Shown here piece by piece: positions 24,977-35,933 of a stretch of DNA of 64,000 nt. How positions within the stretch are numbered: position 1 is the first letter of the stretch; every line of letters starts with the position of its first letter. The position numbers and the translations under genes are program-made. Source of the stretch: Goodfellowiella coeruleoviolacea (lineage in GTDB: Bacteria; Actinomycetota; Actinomycetes; Mycobacteriales; Pseudonocardiaceae). Location of the stretch: positions 339,591 through 403,590 of the forward strand of contig NZ_JAMTCK010000005.1 in assembly GCF_024171785.1 (NCBI RefSeq), written 5' to 3'. The notes beneath the pieces were generated by a model. It saw only the letters and a list, made by a program, of their open reading frames with translations, was not told the origin of the DNA and did no database searches.

Positions 24977-26304
24977 GCCCGTGCCTCCTTGGTGCTTCTC
25001 CTCGGCATGCCCAACTGCACCTCGGTGCCCTCCCCGGGCGCGGTGCGCAACCGGACGTCACCGCCGTGCCGCTCCATCCTGCCCTGGATGGAGTCGGCCA
25101 GCCCATGCCGGTCCGCGGACACCGCGTTGGGGTCGAACCCCTTGCCCCGGTCCCGCACGAACACCTCCACCCGCTCCGGCTCCACCTCCGCGTACACGCT
25201 GACCTCGGCCACCCCCGCGTGCTTCGCCGCGTTCACCACGGCCTCCCTGGCCGCCTGCACCAGGGCGACCAGCTGGTCGTCCAGGGGGCAGTCGCCCACC
25301 ACCACCTGCTGGACGCGGATGGCGAAGATGTCCTCGACCTCGCCGCAGGCGGTGGCCACGGCCGCGGCCAACGTGGTCCGCGCCTGGTCGGTGGCGCCCG
25401 CCAGGTCGGCCGGCGCGTCGGCGGACACCTGGTTGCCCTTGCCGTAGCCGGACGGCCCGTACAGCCAGTTGCGCAGCTCCCGCTCCTGGCCGCGGGCCAG
25501 CCGCCGCACCTCGCGGGCGGACTCCGCCTGCTTCTGGATCAGCGCGAGCGTCTGCAGCACCGAGTCGTGCAGGTGCGCGGCGATCTCGGCGCGCTCCTCG
25601 GTGCGGATGCGGGCCCGGCGCTCCTCGCTGAGGTCCCGGGACAGCCGCACCCACCACGGCACGGTCAGCACGGCCACCCCGACCAGGGTGGCGAACACCG
25701 CCAGCAGCACGAACTGCAGCTGGTTGAGGCTGGGCGTGTTCACCAGGAAGATCACCAGGCCGGTGGTGACCAGCACCGCGCCGGCCAGCACCCGGACCAG
25801 GGCGTTGCGGCCGCCCTCGCCGAGGACCACGCCGAGCCAGCCGGTGCGCGCCCCGTCCCGCCAGCGCCGGCGCTGCGCCTCGTCGGCCTCCCGCCACACC
25901 ACGGCGGCGCCGACCAGCACCACGCCCAGCGGACCGGCCAGCCAGCCGCCGACCGAGCCCTGCAGCAGCCCGGCCACCACGGCGAGGCCCAGGCCCAGCG
26001 CGACCAGGCCGACCGCCTGCTGGCGCTCCTTGGCGGTCTGCTCCCGGACCGGCACGCGCGCCGACTCCTGCGGCACGAACATCCACAGCAGCCCGTAGGC
26101 GACCACGCCCAGCCCGGCGAACGCGGCGAGCAGCGCGAACGCCACGCGCACCCAGAACACCTCGACGCCGAGGTGGTCGGCCAGCCCACCGGCGACCCCG
26201 GCCACCGCCTTGCTGGAGCGGCGGCGGCGCATCCGGGGTGGCTCGGGCAGCACGGGGGCGCGGTTCGGCTCCGCCTGGCTGACTGGATCCACCTGCGAAC
26301 TCAC
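24973..26304 (-). CDS. PspC-domain sensor histidine kinase (MacS-like)
   Basis: A 443-residue membrane kinase. The N-terminal PspC domain (SKAVAGVAGGLADHLGVEVFWVRVAFALL) is followed by several transmembrane helices (to residue ~215), then HisKA_3 with the phospho-acceptor His in AHLHDSVLQTLALI (about 246) and a HATPase domain ending DRGKGFDPNAV...HGLADSI and GTEVQLGMP. A PspC-kinase fusion divergent from a PspC protein is typical of the MacRS type. Likely senses membrane or envelope state. Confidence 0.93.
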   Translation of the reverse strand: MSSQVDPVSQAEPNRAPVLPEPPRMRRRRSSKAVAGVAGGLADHLGVEVFWVRVAFALLAAFAGLGVVAYGLLWMFVPQESARVPVREQTAKERQQAVGLVALGLGLAVVAGLLQGSVGGWLAGPLGVVLVGAAVVWREADEAQRRRWRDGARTGWLGVVLGEGGRNALVRVLAGAVLVTTGLVIFLVNTPSLNQLQFVLLAVFATLVGVAVLTVPWWVRLSRDLSEERRARIRTEERAEIAAHLHDSVLQTLALIQKQAESAREVRRLARGQERELRNWLYGPSGYGKGNQVSADAPADLAGATDQARTTLAAAVATACGEVEDIFAIRVQQVVVGDCPLDDQLVALVQAAREAVVNAAKHAGVAEVSVYAEVEPERVEVFVRDRGKGFDPNAVSADRHGLADSIQGRMERHGGDVRLRTAPGEGTEVQLGMPRRSTKEARA

Positions 26305-26422
26305 CCTGGAATGGTCACACGTCGCGGGCGCGCGCGGGATCAGGGACAGCCCCGATCCATCCCCGAGACCTTTCCGGGCAGGTTCAGGGGGGTACCTGAT
26401 GTGCCGGGCACCCCCGAACCCG

Positions 26423-26435
26423 CATGCTCGTCCTC
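26423..26435 (+). promoter_or_regulatory. Leaderless promoter of the PspC gene
   Basis: CATGCT (26423-26428) ends seven bases before GTG 26436, the recurrent leaderless spacing in this window. It supports GTG 26436 over ATG 26424. Confidence 0.4.
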
Positions 26436-27737
26436 GTGAGCGGGAAGAACCGTGGTGAGCACACCGTGCAGGACACGGCCAGAGACTTCTGGGCGACCCG
26501 GCCGCGCCGGACCAGGCGCGGCCGCAAGATCGCCGGTGTCGCCGCCGGCATCGGCCAGCGGTACGCCATCGATCCGGTCATCGTCCGGGTCGGATTCGTG
26601 ATCGCCACCCTGTACGGCGGGGTCGGCGTCGTGCTGTACCTGTTGGGCTGGCTGCTGCTGCCCGACGAGACCGACGAGGTGTCGCCGGCCGAGGGCCTGC
26701 TCGGGCGCGGTCGCAGCGGCATGTCCACGCTGTTCACCCTGGCGCTGTGCGCGATGCTGTTCCCGGCGCTGGGGTTCCTGTTCACCGCCGGGTTCCTGCC
26801 GCTGAACGGGATACTGTCGGTGCTGGTCGCGCTGGGCGTGCTCTACCTGCTGCACCGCAACCGGGGGCAGCTGGCCGCAGCCGCGACGAGCACGACGAGC
26901 ACGACGACCGCGAGCGGCGCTGACGCGGCCGGCACCGGCCCCCAGCCCGCCGACCGGCCGGGGGGCGTGGCGGCTACCACCACCGGCACCGCACCGGACG
27001 CCGCGGACGCGGCCACCACACCGGTGCCCGGTCCGCCGGCGTGGGACCCGCTGGGCGCGGCCCCGTTCGCCTGGGACCTGCCCGAGCCCACCCCGCAGCC
27101 GACCGAGCAGCCCGCCGAGACGCGGCGCCGGCCCCGGGTCGGCGTGTTCACCCTGGGCGCGGTCCTGGTGGTGGGGGGTGCGCTGGCCAGCGTGAGCCCG
27201 CTGCTGGGCGGCTGGCTCTCCCCGGAGCACGTGATCGGCGTGCTGCTGAGCGTGGTCGGCCTGGGCATGGTGGGGGGTGCGTTCCTGCGCACCGGCCGCG
27301 GCCTGATCTGGCTGGCCGCGCCGCTGGCCGTGGCCGGGCTGGTGCTGGCCCACTCCCACGACGACGACGGCCCGCGCTGGAGCGGGGCCGGCGACCTGAA
27401 ACTCACCCCGGCCGCCATCGCCAACGTCGACTCGGTGTACCGGCGCTCGGTCGGCGACATCCAACTGGACCTGCGTCAGCTGCCCGCCGAGGGCACGGTG
27501 CACACCAGGGCCATCACCGACGTGGGCGACGTGGAGATCTGGGTACCGGAGAACGCGGACGTCGAAGTGACCTGTGCCAGCTCCCTGGGCGACGTGTCCT
27601 GCCTGAACAATGCCCAGGACGGCGTGGACGCGTCGGTCCGGGTGGACGACGTCGGGCCGGACGGCCCCGGCGGGTTGAAGATCGTGCTGGAAGCCCGGAC
27701 CAGCACCGGAAGCGTGGAGGTGCGTCGTGACAACTGA
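26436..27737 (+). CDS. PspC domain membrane protein with LiaF-like C-terminal domain
   Basis: A 433-residue protein. PspC domain at residues ~20-85 (RGRKIAGVAAGIGQRYAIDPVIVRVGF), further transmembrane helices, a Thr/Ala/Pro linker, two more helices near 245-290, and a C-terminal beta domain (DSVYRRSVGDIQLDLRQLP... GDVEIWVP) like that of LiaF/DUF2154 proteins. It is divergent from the MacRS-like pair, which also has a PspC domain, so probably a target of or accessory to that system in envelope-stress sensing. Confidence 0.88.
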   Translation: MSGKNRGEHTVQDTARDFWATRPRRTRRGRKIAGVAAGIGQRYAIDPVIVRVGFVIATLYGGVGVVLYLLGWLLLPDETDEVSPAEGLLGRGRSGMSTLFTLALCAMLFPALGFLFTAGFLPLNGILSVLVALGVLYLLHRNRGQLAAAATSTTSTTTASGADAAGTGPQPADRPGGVAATTTGTAPDAADAATTPVPGPPAWDPLGAAPFAWDLPEPTPQPTEQPAETRRRPRVGVFTLGAVLVVGGALASVSPLLGGWLSPEHVIGVLLSVVGLGMVGGAFLRTGRGLIWLAAPLAVAGLVLAHSHDDDGPRWSGAGDLKLTPAAIANVDSVYRRSVGDIQLDLRQLPAEGTVHTRAITDVGDVEIWVPENADVEVTCASSLGDVSCLNNAQDGVDASVRVDDVGPDGPGGLKIVLEARTSTGSVEVRRDN

Positions 27738-27990
27738 GCCTGGCTTCTCGCCGCCCGGCGGCGGGCACGACGGGCCCGACCAGTCAGCCGGGCACCCGGA
27801 GCGGGCCCGCCAGGTCGACCTGGTGCTGCTGCTCGCCGGCCTGCTCAGCCTGCTGGTGTCCGCCTACCTGCTCGCCGACGGCGCGGGCTGGCTGCCCGTG
27901 GTCGACCCCCGCTGGCTGCTGGCCGGCGGGGCCGTGGGGGTCGGCGTGCTGCTGCTGGCCAACTCGCTGCGGTCCGGGCGCCACCGCTGA
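27727..27990 (+). CDS. Small two-helix membrane protein
   Basis: An 87-residue protein whose GTG start overlaps the end of the PspC gene by 11 bases. Two hydrophobic helices (LVLLLAGLLSLLVSAYLLADG and LLAGGAVGVGVLLLANSL) follow a charged disordered N-terminus. Co-translated with the PspC protein and probably its partner; no family recognised. Confidence 0.75.
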   Translation: MTTEPGFSPPGGGHDGPDQSAGHPERARQVDLVLLLAGLLSLLVSAYLLADGAGWLPVVDPRWLLAGGAVGVGVLLLANSLRSGRHR

Positions 27991-28020
27991 CCCGACCCGC
28001 TCGTCGTCCCGCTCGACCGC

Positions 28021-28063
28021 GCGGCGGCGCCGGACACCACCACCCGGTGTCCGGCGCCGCCGC
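28021..28063. terminator. 18-bp perfect-stem bidirectional terminator
   Basis: GCGGCGGCGCCGGACACC (28021-28038) and its exact reverse complement (28046-28063) flank a 7-base loop between the PspC operon and the convergent guaA; a T-rich run follows on the plus strand. Confidence 0.8.
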
Positions 28064-28140
28064 TGTCGTTGTTCGGTTGTCGTTCTCGCTCGTCGCGTCC
28101 GACCGTGGTCGTCACGCTGCCCGGTCGCCGGACGCGGTCG

Positions 28141-29739
<1,599 letters not shown>

Positions 29740-29959
29740 GGGGGGTGGACCTCCTCCGACATCGGGCTGTCCCCGTCATCGTCCCAGGTGACGGCGGTCG
29801 CAGGCCGGGCACCCCCGGTCGCGCGCCGCACCGGGCCCGGCTGCTCGGTCCGCCGGCCGGACCAGCACCACCGGATGCCGTGCGGGGACACCGCTCCTCT
29901 GCTTCCAGGGTGCCACCGCCGCCGGTGCCGAGTGGGGCGCGCGGGAATACGGTGGAGGC

Positions 29960-31405
29960 ATGGATGCGATCACTCCGCAGCCCCGACCCTGTTGGATCGC
30001 TGGCCGGCCCGAACAGGGCGCGGGGGAACTCACCGTCACCCACCCCTACGACGGCACCGAGGTCGCCTCGGTGGCCGTGCCCGGCCCGGACCAGGTGGAG
30101 CGGGCTGTCGCGGCCGCCGCCGAGGTGGCCGCGAGCTTCCGGCGCACCCCGGCCCACGTGCGCGCGGCAGCGCTGGAGCACGTGTCACGTGCCCTGGCCG
30201 AGCGGGCCGAGGAGATCGCCGAAACCATCACCGCCGAGAACGGCAAGCCGCTGAAGTGGGCCAACGTCGAGGTGAACCGGGCGGTCGCCACCTTCCGGTT
30301 CGCCGCCGAGGAGGCCAGGCGGTTCTCCGGCGAGTTGCAGCGGCTGGACACCGACCAGGGCGGCACCGGCCGGATGGCGGTGATCCGGCAGGTCAGCCGG
30401 GGCCCGGTGCTGGCCATCGCCCCGTTCAACTTCCCGCTGAACCTGGTCGCTCACAAGGTCGCCCCGGCGCTGGCGGTCGGCTCGCCGGTGGTGGTCAAGC
30501 CGGCGTCCAGCACGCCGCTGTCCGCGCTGCTGCTGGGTGAGCTGCTGGCCGAGACCGACCTGCCCGAGGGCGCGTTCTCGGTGCTGCCGGTGCGCGGCAG
30601 CCAGATGAACGCGCTGGTCACCGACGAGCGGCTGCCGGTCATCTCGTTCACCGGCTCGACCGGCGTCGGCTGGTCGCTGATGGACTCCGCACCGCGCAAG
30701 CACGTGCTGATGGAGCTGGGCAGCAACAGCGCGGCCATCGTGTGCCCGGACTGGACCGACGTGGACACGGCGGCCAGCCGGATCGCCACGTTCGGCAACT
30801 ACCAGGCCGGCCAGTCCTGCATCGCGGTGCAGCGGGTGATCGTGCACCGGGACGTGGCGGACAAGTTCGTGCCCGCGCTGGTCAACGCCGTGCAGGGGCT
30901 GCGAACCGGTGACCCGCACGACCCCGAGGTCGAGGTGGGCCCGCTCATCGACGAGGACAACGCGCGGCGCGTGGAGCAGTGGATCACCGAGGCGGTGTCG
31001 GCGGGGGCGCGGGTGCTGACCGGGGGCGCCCGCACCGGGACCAGCGTGCAGCCGACCGTGCTCACCGACGTGCCGGCCGACGCCAAGGTGCGCGGCCAGG
31101 AGGTGTTCGGCCCGGTGCTGGTGGTGTCCGTGGTGGACAGCGTGGACGAGGCGTTCGCCGAGGCCAACGACACCGAGTACGGGCTGCAGGCCGGCGTGTT
31201 CACCCGGGACGTGCGGGTGGCGTTCCGGGCCGCGGCCGAGCTGGAGGTCGGCGGGGTGATCATCGGCGACGTGCCGTCCTACCGGGCCGACCAGATGCCC
31301 TACGGCGGGGTCAAGGGCTCCGGCACCGGCCGGGAGGGCGTGCGCTCGGCCATGGCCGACTTCACCGAGCAGCGGACCATGGTGCTCACCGGCATCGACC
31401 TGTAG
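29960..31405 (+). CDS. NAD(P)-dependent aldehyde dehydrogenase family protein
   Basis: A 481-residue ALDH. Landmarks: LAIAPFNFPLNLVAHKVAPALAVG, SFTGSTGVGW, catalytic Glu in LMELGSNSA, catalytic Cys in GQSCIAVQR, EVFGPVL and PYGGVKGSGTG. It oxidises an aldehyde to its acid in the cytoplasm; closest in style to glyceraldehyde-3-phosphate/succinate-semialdehyde-type ALDHs, substrate not determined. TACGGT ends six bases before ATG 29960, so the mRNA is probably leaderless. Divergent from guaA. Confidence 0.93.
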   Translation: MDAITPQPRPCWIAGRPEQGAGELTVTHPYDGTEVASVAVPGPDQVERAVAAAAEVAASFRRTPAHVRAAALEHVSRALAERAEEIAETITAENGKPLKWANVEVNRAVATFRFAAEEARRFSGELQRLDTDQGGTGRMAVIRQVSRGPVLAIAPFNFPLNLVAHKVAPALAVGSPVVVKPASSTPLSALLLGELLAETDLPEGAFSVLPVRGSQMNALVTDERLPVISFTGSTGVGWSLMDSAPRKHVLMELGSNSAAIVCPDWTDVDTAASRIATFGNYQAGQSCIAVQRVIVHRDVADKFVPALVNAVQGLRTGDPHDPEVEVGPLIDEDNARRVEQWITEAVSAGARVLTGGARTGTSVQPTVLTDVPADAKVRGQEVFGPVLVVSVVDSVDEAFAEANDTEYGLQAGVFTRDVRVAFRAAAELEVGGVIIGDVPSYRADQMPYGGVKGSGTGREGVRSAMADFTEQRTMVLTGIDL

Positions 31406-31485
31406 CGCCCGCCGGGCCGTGGGGCCGGCCCACCCCGGCCGGCCCTTCCCGGACCTGTCGTCCCACCCCGGGTCCGGCCCCGGCC

Positions 31486-31535
31486 GGCCCCGGCCTGACC
31501 TGGCCTGTCCGGCCCCGGCCTGACCTGGCCTGTCC
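31486..31535. repeat. Two exact 25-bp tandem repeats, GC-rich
   Basis: Units 31486-31510 and 31511-31535 are identical, each beginning GGCCCCGGCCTGACC; a decayed third copy follows. They lie between the aldehyde dehydrogenase and the convergent oxidase. No gene in 31406-31609. Confidence 0.7.
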
Positions 31536-31609
31536 TGTCCCGGCCTGCCCTGCCCCGGGACGTCGCGCCCGTCCCCCGTGCCGGCCGGCCGCCGGGCTCG
31601 CCCGCCTGG

Positions 31610-33172
31610 TCAGGCCAGGCCCTGGGCGAACGCGAACACCCGGTCCGGGTCGTAACTGCCGGCCACCCGGCGCAGCCGGTCCAGGTTGCCGCCGTAGTAG
31701 GCGGTGGCCCAGTCGGGCAGGTCCGGGTCGATGTAGTTGACGTAGCCGGCGCCGCCGACCAGCGCGCCCAGGCCGTCGCGCACCTCGCGCATGGCGCTGG
31801 TGGCCCGCTGCGGGCCGATCGCGTCGGTCACCTCGGCGTAGACCTGCACCGAGGCCAGCGCGGACCGGTGCGGGAACGCGGTGTCGGCCGCGCCGACCCG
31901 GCTGACCGCACCGCCCAGGCTGTCCAGCAGCACGTCCAGGTCGGTGTGCCCGGTGACCAGGTCGACCAGCTGGTCCGGGTCGGCCAGCGGCTGGTCGAGC
32001 ACGCTTGAGGACGCGGCGAACGACTCCCGCTCCAGCTGTCCACCGCCCTCGCCGCTGGGGTGGCAGGCGTCCACCGACCGCTGCGCGCAGCCGGCGAAGT
32101 AGCGCATGGCGTTCAGGTAGGACAGCTGGTTGCTGAACCGGGCGCTGGGCGTGGTGCCCGCCGCGCGCACCAGGGCGTCCAGGTGCGGGGCGAGCGCGCC
32201 GGTCGACCCGACGAAGCAGCCGCCGACCCGACAGGTGGGCGGGCTGCCCGAGGTGATCACGCAGTTGGTCCACAGCTCGTCGGGTGCCTCGGCGCACCAG
32301 TCCTGCCAGGCGCCCAGCACCTGCGCCACCGATCCGGCGGGGAAGCGCAGGGAGAACACGGTCAGGTCGGGCGCGGGCGCGGTGCGGAAGGTGAACGAGG
32401 TCACCACCCCGAAGTTGCCGCCACCCCCACCGCGCAGCGCCCAGAACAGCTCCGGCTCACTGGTCGCGCTGACCGTGCGCGCGCTCGCGTCCGCGGTCAC
32501 CACCTCGGCCTCGGTCAACTGGTCGCAGGTCAGCCCGTACTTGCGGGTGAGCACGCCGATGCCGCCGCCGAGGGTGAGGCCGGCGACGCCGACACTGGGG
32601 CAGCTGCCGGCCGGCAGGCACCGCCCGGCCTTGGCCAGCGCCTGGTAGACGTCGATCAGCCGGGCGCCGGCACCGACCACCGCGGTGCCGTCGGCGCGCA
32701 CCTCGACGCCGGCCAGCCCGCGCAGGTCCACCACGAGCCCGGCGTCGGGCGTGGAGTAGCCGGCGTAGCTGTGCCCGCCGGAGCGGGCCGCGATCGGCAC
32801 GCGGGTGGCCGCGGCCTCGGCCACGCACGCCTGCACGTCCGCCACCCGCTGGCAGCGGGCCACGGCCGCGGGCCGGCGCTGGTCGAACAGCGGGTTGTAG
32901 CAGCGCTTGGCCGCGTCGTAGCCGCGGTCGCCGGGTAACAGCAGCTCACCGGCGAGCCGGCCGCGCAGGCCGGCCCAGTCCGGTGGCCTGGTCGAGGCGG
33001 CCGTGCTGGCCGGCGGGGTCGCGGGGGTGGCACCGCCGGTCGTGGCGGTCGGGCCGCCGGGCGGTTGGGCGCGGTCGGAGCAGCCGGCGAGCGTGCCGGC
33101 GCCGGCCACGCCCAGCACCCCCAGTGCGCCGGCCCCCAGCCCGCGCAGCACCGTCCTCCTGGTCACCACCAC
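31610..33172 (-). CDS. Exported FAD-linked oxidase, berberine-bridge/oligosaccharide-oxidase type
   Basis: A 520-residue flavoenzyme. Twin-arginine signal (TRRTVLRGLGAGALG) followed by a lipobox LAGC near residue 31, so probably a Tat-exported lipoprotein. PCMH FAD domain: RSGGHSYAGYST supplies the His, and GSCPSVGVAGLTLGGG carries a Cys in the position of bicovalent FAD attachment. The C-terminal BBE domain ends YYGGNLDRLRRVAGSYDPDRVF. Such enzymes oxidise sugars, alcohols or secondary-metabolite scaffolds. Downstream of the TetR gene in the same direction, about 66 bp apart. Confidence 0.93.
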   Translation of the reverse strand: MVVTRRTVLRGLGAGALGVLGVAGAGTLAGCSDRAQPPGGPTATTGGATPATPPASTAASTRPPDWAGLRGRLAGELLLPGDRGYDAAKRCYNPLFDQRRPAAVARCQRVADVQACVAEAAATRVPIAARSGGHSYAGYSTPDAGLVVDLRGLAGVEVRADGTAVVGAGARLIDVYQALAKAGRCLPAGSCPSVGVAGLTLGGGIGVLTRKYGLTCDQLTEAEVVTADASARTVSATSEPELFWALRGGGGGNFGVVTSFTFRTAPAPDLTVFSLRFPAGSVAQVLGAWQDWCAEAPDELWTNCVITSGSPPTCRVGGCFVGSTGALAPHLDALVRAAGTTPSARFSNQLSYLNAMRYFAGCAQRSVDACHPSGEGGGQLERESFAASSSVLDQPLADPDQLVDLVTGHTDLDVLLDSLGGAVSRVGAADTAFPHRSALASVQVYAEVTDAIGPQRATSAMREVRDGLGALVGGAGYVNYIDPDLPDWATAYYGGNLDRLRRVAGSYDPDRVFAFAQGLA

Positions 33173-33238
33173 GCCGAACCTCCCTTGCCCGTCCTGCTCC
33201 CACTAGACGCGCGAGCGGGGGCGGAGGTGGCCTGCCAG

Positions 33239-34039
33239 TCAGCCGGTCGGGCGGTCGGTGCTCGATCGGTCGGCGTCGAGGCCTGCCACCTGGCCTGCCA
33301 CCTGGTCTTGGTCTGCCACCTGGCCGTCCACCCGCTCCGCCGCCCGGCCGACCGGATGCCCTGCCGCTGCCTGGTCCGCCGCCCTGGCCACCGCCAGCGC
33401 GAACCCTTCGAGCATGGCGTTCAGGGCGTACTCGAACCGCGCCTGCTCGTCGAACGCCCCTTCCTTCTTCATTGCCCGGGAGATCAGCGGAAACACCTCC
33501 TCGTCCAGATCGACCAGCATCGCGTTCGGCGTGAACGCGGCGGCCTCGTGCCCCGGCACCTTCCTGGCCTCGATGAGCACGTGACCGAGCACGAACGTGG
33601 TCACCGAGTTGAGGATGTCCAGCGCCTGCCTGGCGGTCAGCCCGGCGCGGACCAGCCGCCGCAGCCCGAGTTCCACGGTGGTCAGGGCCGAGGTGGTGGG
33701 CATCGGCCTGGTCGCCATCAGCGGTAACACCGCGGGATGCCGCAGCAGGACCTGCCGGTAGTCCACCGCGAACTGGCGGACCCAGTCCGGCCAGCTGCTG
33801 TGCTGCGGCGGCGGCTCGGGGGTCACCATGCCCAGCACCAGTTCCACCAGGCCGTCCAGCAGCGCGTCCTTGTTGGGGACGTAGTGGTAGAGCGACATCG
33901 CCTCAACGCCCAGCGCGGCGCCCAGCTTGCGCATGGACAGCCCGGCGAGGCCGTCGGAGTCCACCAGCGCCAACGCCGCGTCGAGCACGCGTTCCCTGGT
34001 CAGCCCGACTCTCGGCCGGGACCTGCGTCGGTTGACCAT
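33239..34039 (-). CDS. TetR family regulator with long low-complexity tail
   Basis: A 266-residue regulator. HTH at residues ~20-50 (LSMRKLGAALGVEAMSLYHYV), TetR_C-like ligand domain, and an Asp/Gln/Val-rich C-terminal tail (VADQDQVAGQVAGLDAD) encoded by short tandem repeats. ATG 34039 is used; the in-frame upstream ATGs overlap the operator. A perfect palindrome at 34058-34070 lies just upstream, so the gene is probably self-regulated. It may also control the oxidase downstream or the divergently placed unknown side, since choD-like lies upstream in the same direction. Confidence 0.9.
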   Translation of the reverse strand: MVNRRRSRPRVGLTRERVLDAALALVDSDGLAGLSMRKLGAALGVEAMSLYHYVPNKDALLDGLVELVLGMVTPEPPPQHSSWPDWVRQFAVDYRQVLLRHPAVLPLMATRPMPTTSALTTVELGLRRLVRAGLTARQALDILNSVTTFVLGHVLIEARKVPGHEAAAFTPNAMLVDLDEEVFPLISRAMKKEGAFDEQARFEYALNAMLEGFALAVARAADQAAAGHPVGRAAERVDGQVADQDQVAGQVAGLDADRSSTDRPTG

Positions 34040-34057
34040 GAACACATCCTTGACGCG

Positions 34058-34070
34058 CTTACGTCGTAAG
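34058..34070. promoter_or_regulatory. Palindromic operator CTTACG-N-CGTAAG
   Basis: A 13-bp perfect inverted repeat 18 bases before the TetR start codon on the minus strand, between the choD-like gene and tetR. Typical position and form of a TetR autoregulatory site. Confidence 0.6.
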
Positions 34071-34142
34071 AGCAACCTCCCCGGCCGGGATTGTTGACGG
34101 CGTCAGGCGGCCGCGGTGGTGCCTGCGGCCCGGCGGGTGGGC

Positions 34143-35864
34143 CTACGTCGAGGTCAGGCGCAGCGCCGCGGGCGCGTGGTCGGGCACGGCCGGCCGCTTC
34201 GGCGCGACCGGCGCCACCCGGCGGTAGCCGCTCGACTGCGCCGGCCGCGGGTCGGCCTCGCCCTTGTTCGGCCAGAGGGCGAAGGCGCGCTCGGCCTGGG
34301 CCGCGATGGTCAGCGACGGGTTGACCCCCAGGTTCGCCGAGACCGCCGCACCGTCCACGATGGACAGGCCCGGGTAGTGGTGCACCCGGTGGTAGGGGTC
34401 GATCACCCCGTGGTCGGCGTCCTCGGCGATGGCGCAGCCCCCGATGAAGTGCGCGGTCAGCGGGATGTCGAACAGCTCGCCCCAGGAGCCGCCGGCGACC
34501 CCGCCGATCCGCTCGGCAGTGCGCAGGTTGGCCTGGTAGCCGGCGGGAATGAAGGTGGGGTTGGGCTCGCCGTGGCCCTGCCGGGAGCTGAGCCTGGCCC
34601 GGCCGAACCGGTCCCGCCGCAGGAACGTGGTGATCGAGTTGTCCAGGCTCTGCATCACCAGCAGGATCATGGTCCGCTCGCTCCACCGGCGCACCGACAT
34701 CAGCCGCGCCGTGGTCACCGGGTGCCTGACCGCGTAGTCCAGGAACTGCCGCCACCTCGGCACGCTGGCCGAGCCGTCCGTGGCCAGGGTCTGCAACAGG
34801 CCCATCAGGTTGCTGCCCCTGCCGAAGCGCACCGGCTCGATGTGGGTGTCCGGGGTGGGGTGGAACGACGAGGTGATGGCCACGCCCTGGGTGAAGTCGC
34901 GCTCCGGGTCCACCGACAGCCGGCCGCTGCCCACGATGGCCTCGGAGTTGGTCCTGGTCAGCTCGCCGAGCCGGGGCGAGAGCCGGGGCAGCAGACCCTG
35001 GTCCCGCATCCGGTGCAGCAGCTGCTGGGTGCCCCAGGTGCCCGCGGCGAGCACGACCTGGCCGGCGGTGATGGTGCGCCGGTGCCGGCCGGGCAGCGGC
35101 CCGGTGCGCTCGGTGCCCACCAGCCAGCTGCCGTCGGCGCGCTGGGCCAGCCTGGTCACGGTGGTCAGCGGCAGCACCTGCGCCCCGTGCCGCTCCGCCA
35201 GGTAGAGGTAGTTCTTGACCAGCGTGTTCTTCGCCCCGACCCGGCAGCCGGACATGCACGCGCCGCACTCGGTGCACCCGGTGCGCGCCGGGCCGACGCC
35301 CCCGAAGTACGGGTCGGCCGCCCGCTGTCCCGGCTGGCCGAAGAACACCCCGACCGGCGTGGGGTGGTAGGTCTCGGGCACGCCCATGTCCTCGGCCACG
35401 CCCCGCATCACCACGTCCGCGGGGGTGGTGGTCGGGTTGGTCACCACCCCGAGCATCCGGCTGGCCTGGTCGTAGAACGGGGCCAGCTCGCTCTCCCAGT
35501 CGGTGATGTGCGCCCACTGGCGGTCGGTGTAGAAGGCCCGCAGCGGCCGGTAGAGGGTGTTGGCGTAGACCAGGGATCCGCCGCCCACCCCGGCCCCGGC
35601 CAACACCATGACGTTGCGCAGCAGGTGGATGCGCTGGATGCCGTAGCAGCCCAGGCGGGGCGCCCACAGGTAGCGGCGCAGGTCCCAGGAGGTCCTGGCG
35701 AACTCGTGGTCGGCGAACCGCCGACCCGCCTCGACCACCGCGACCCGGTAGCCCTTCTCGGTCAACCGCAGGGCGGCGACGCTGCCGCCGAAGCCGGAAC
35801 CCACGACCACCACGTCGTAGTCCAGGCCATTCGAACAGTTGTTACTGGCGAGTCGGTAGGCCAT
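34143..35864 (-). CDS. choD: GMC oxidoreductase, cholesterol-oxidase-like (ChoD family)
   Basis: A 573-residue flavoprotein. GSGFGGSVAALRL is the FAD-binding Rossmann motif, followed by GVGGGSLVYANT, a cysteine cluster CTECGACMSGC and RVGAKNTLVKNYL typical of the mycobacterial ChoD group, and the C-terminal GMC signature with FIGGCAIAEDADHGVIDPYHRVH and SIVDGAAVSANLGVNPS. Family members oxidise sterols or other hydrophobic alcohols. It sits beyond guaB3, as choD does in M. tuberculosis (Rv3409c next to Rv3410c), with a GNAT gene in between. Sterol activity is not proven by sequence. Confidence 0.9.
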   Translation of the reverse strand: MAYRLASNNCSNGLDYDVVVVGSGFGGSVAALRLTEKGYRVAVVEAGRRFADHEFARTSWDLRRYLWAPRLGCYGIQRIHLLRNVMVLAGAGVGGGSLVYANTLYRPLRAFYTDRQWAHITDWESELAPFYDQASRMLGVVTNPTTTPADVVMRGVAEDMGVPETYHPTPVGVFFGQPGQRAADPYFGGVGPARTGCTECGACMSGCRVGAKNTLVKNYLYLAERHGAQVLPLTTVTRLAQRADGSWLVGTERTGPLPGRHRRTITAGQVVLAAGTWGTQQLLHRMRDQGLLPRLSPRLGELTRTNSEAIVGSGRLSVDPERDFTQGVAITSSFHPTPDTHIEPVRFGRGSNLMGLLQTLATDGSASVPRWRQFLDYAVRHPVTTARLMSVRRWSERTMILLVMQSLDNSITTFLRRDRFGRARLSSRQGHGEPNPTFIPAGYQANLRTAERIGGVAGGSWGELFDIPLTAHFIGGCAIAEDADHGVIDPYHRVHHYPGLSIVDGAAVSANLGVNPSLTIAAQAERAFALWPNKGEADPRPAQSSGYRRVAPVAPKRPAVPDHAPAALRLTST

Positions 35865-35933
35865 GGGGCGAGGTTAGGGCGCCACCGCCGGTGCCACCAG
35901 CCCCCAATGCAGTGGTGGTGTGTCCGCCGCCGG

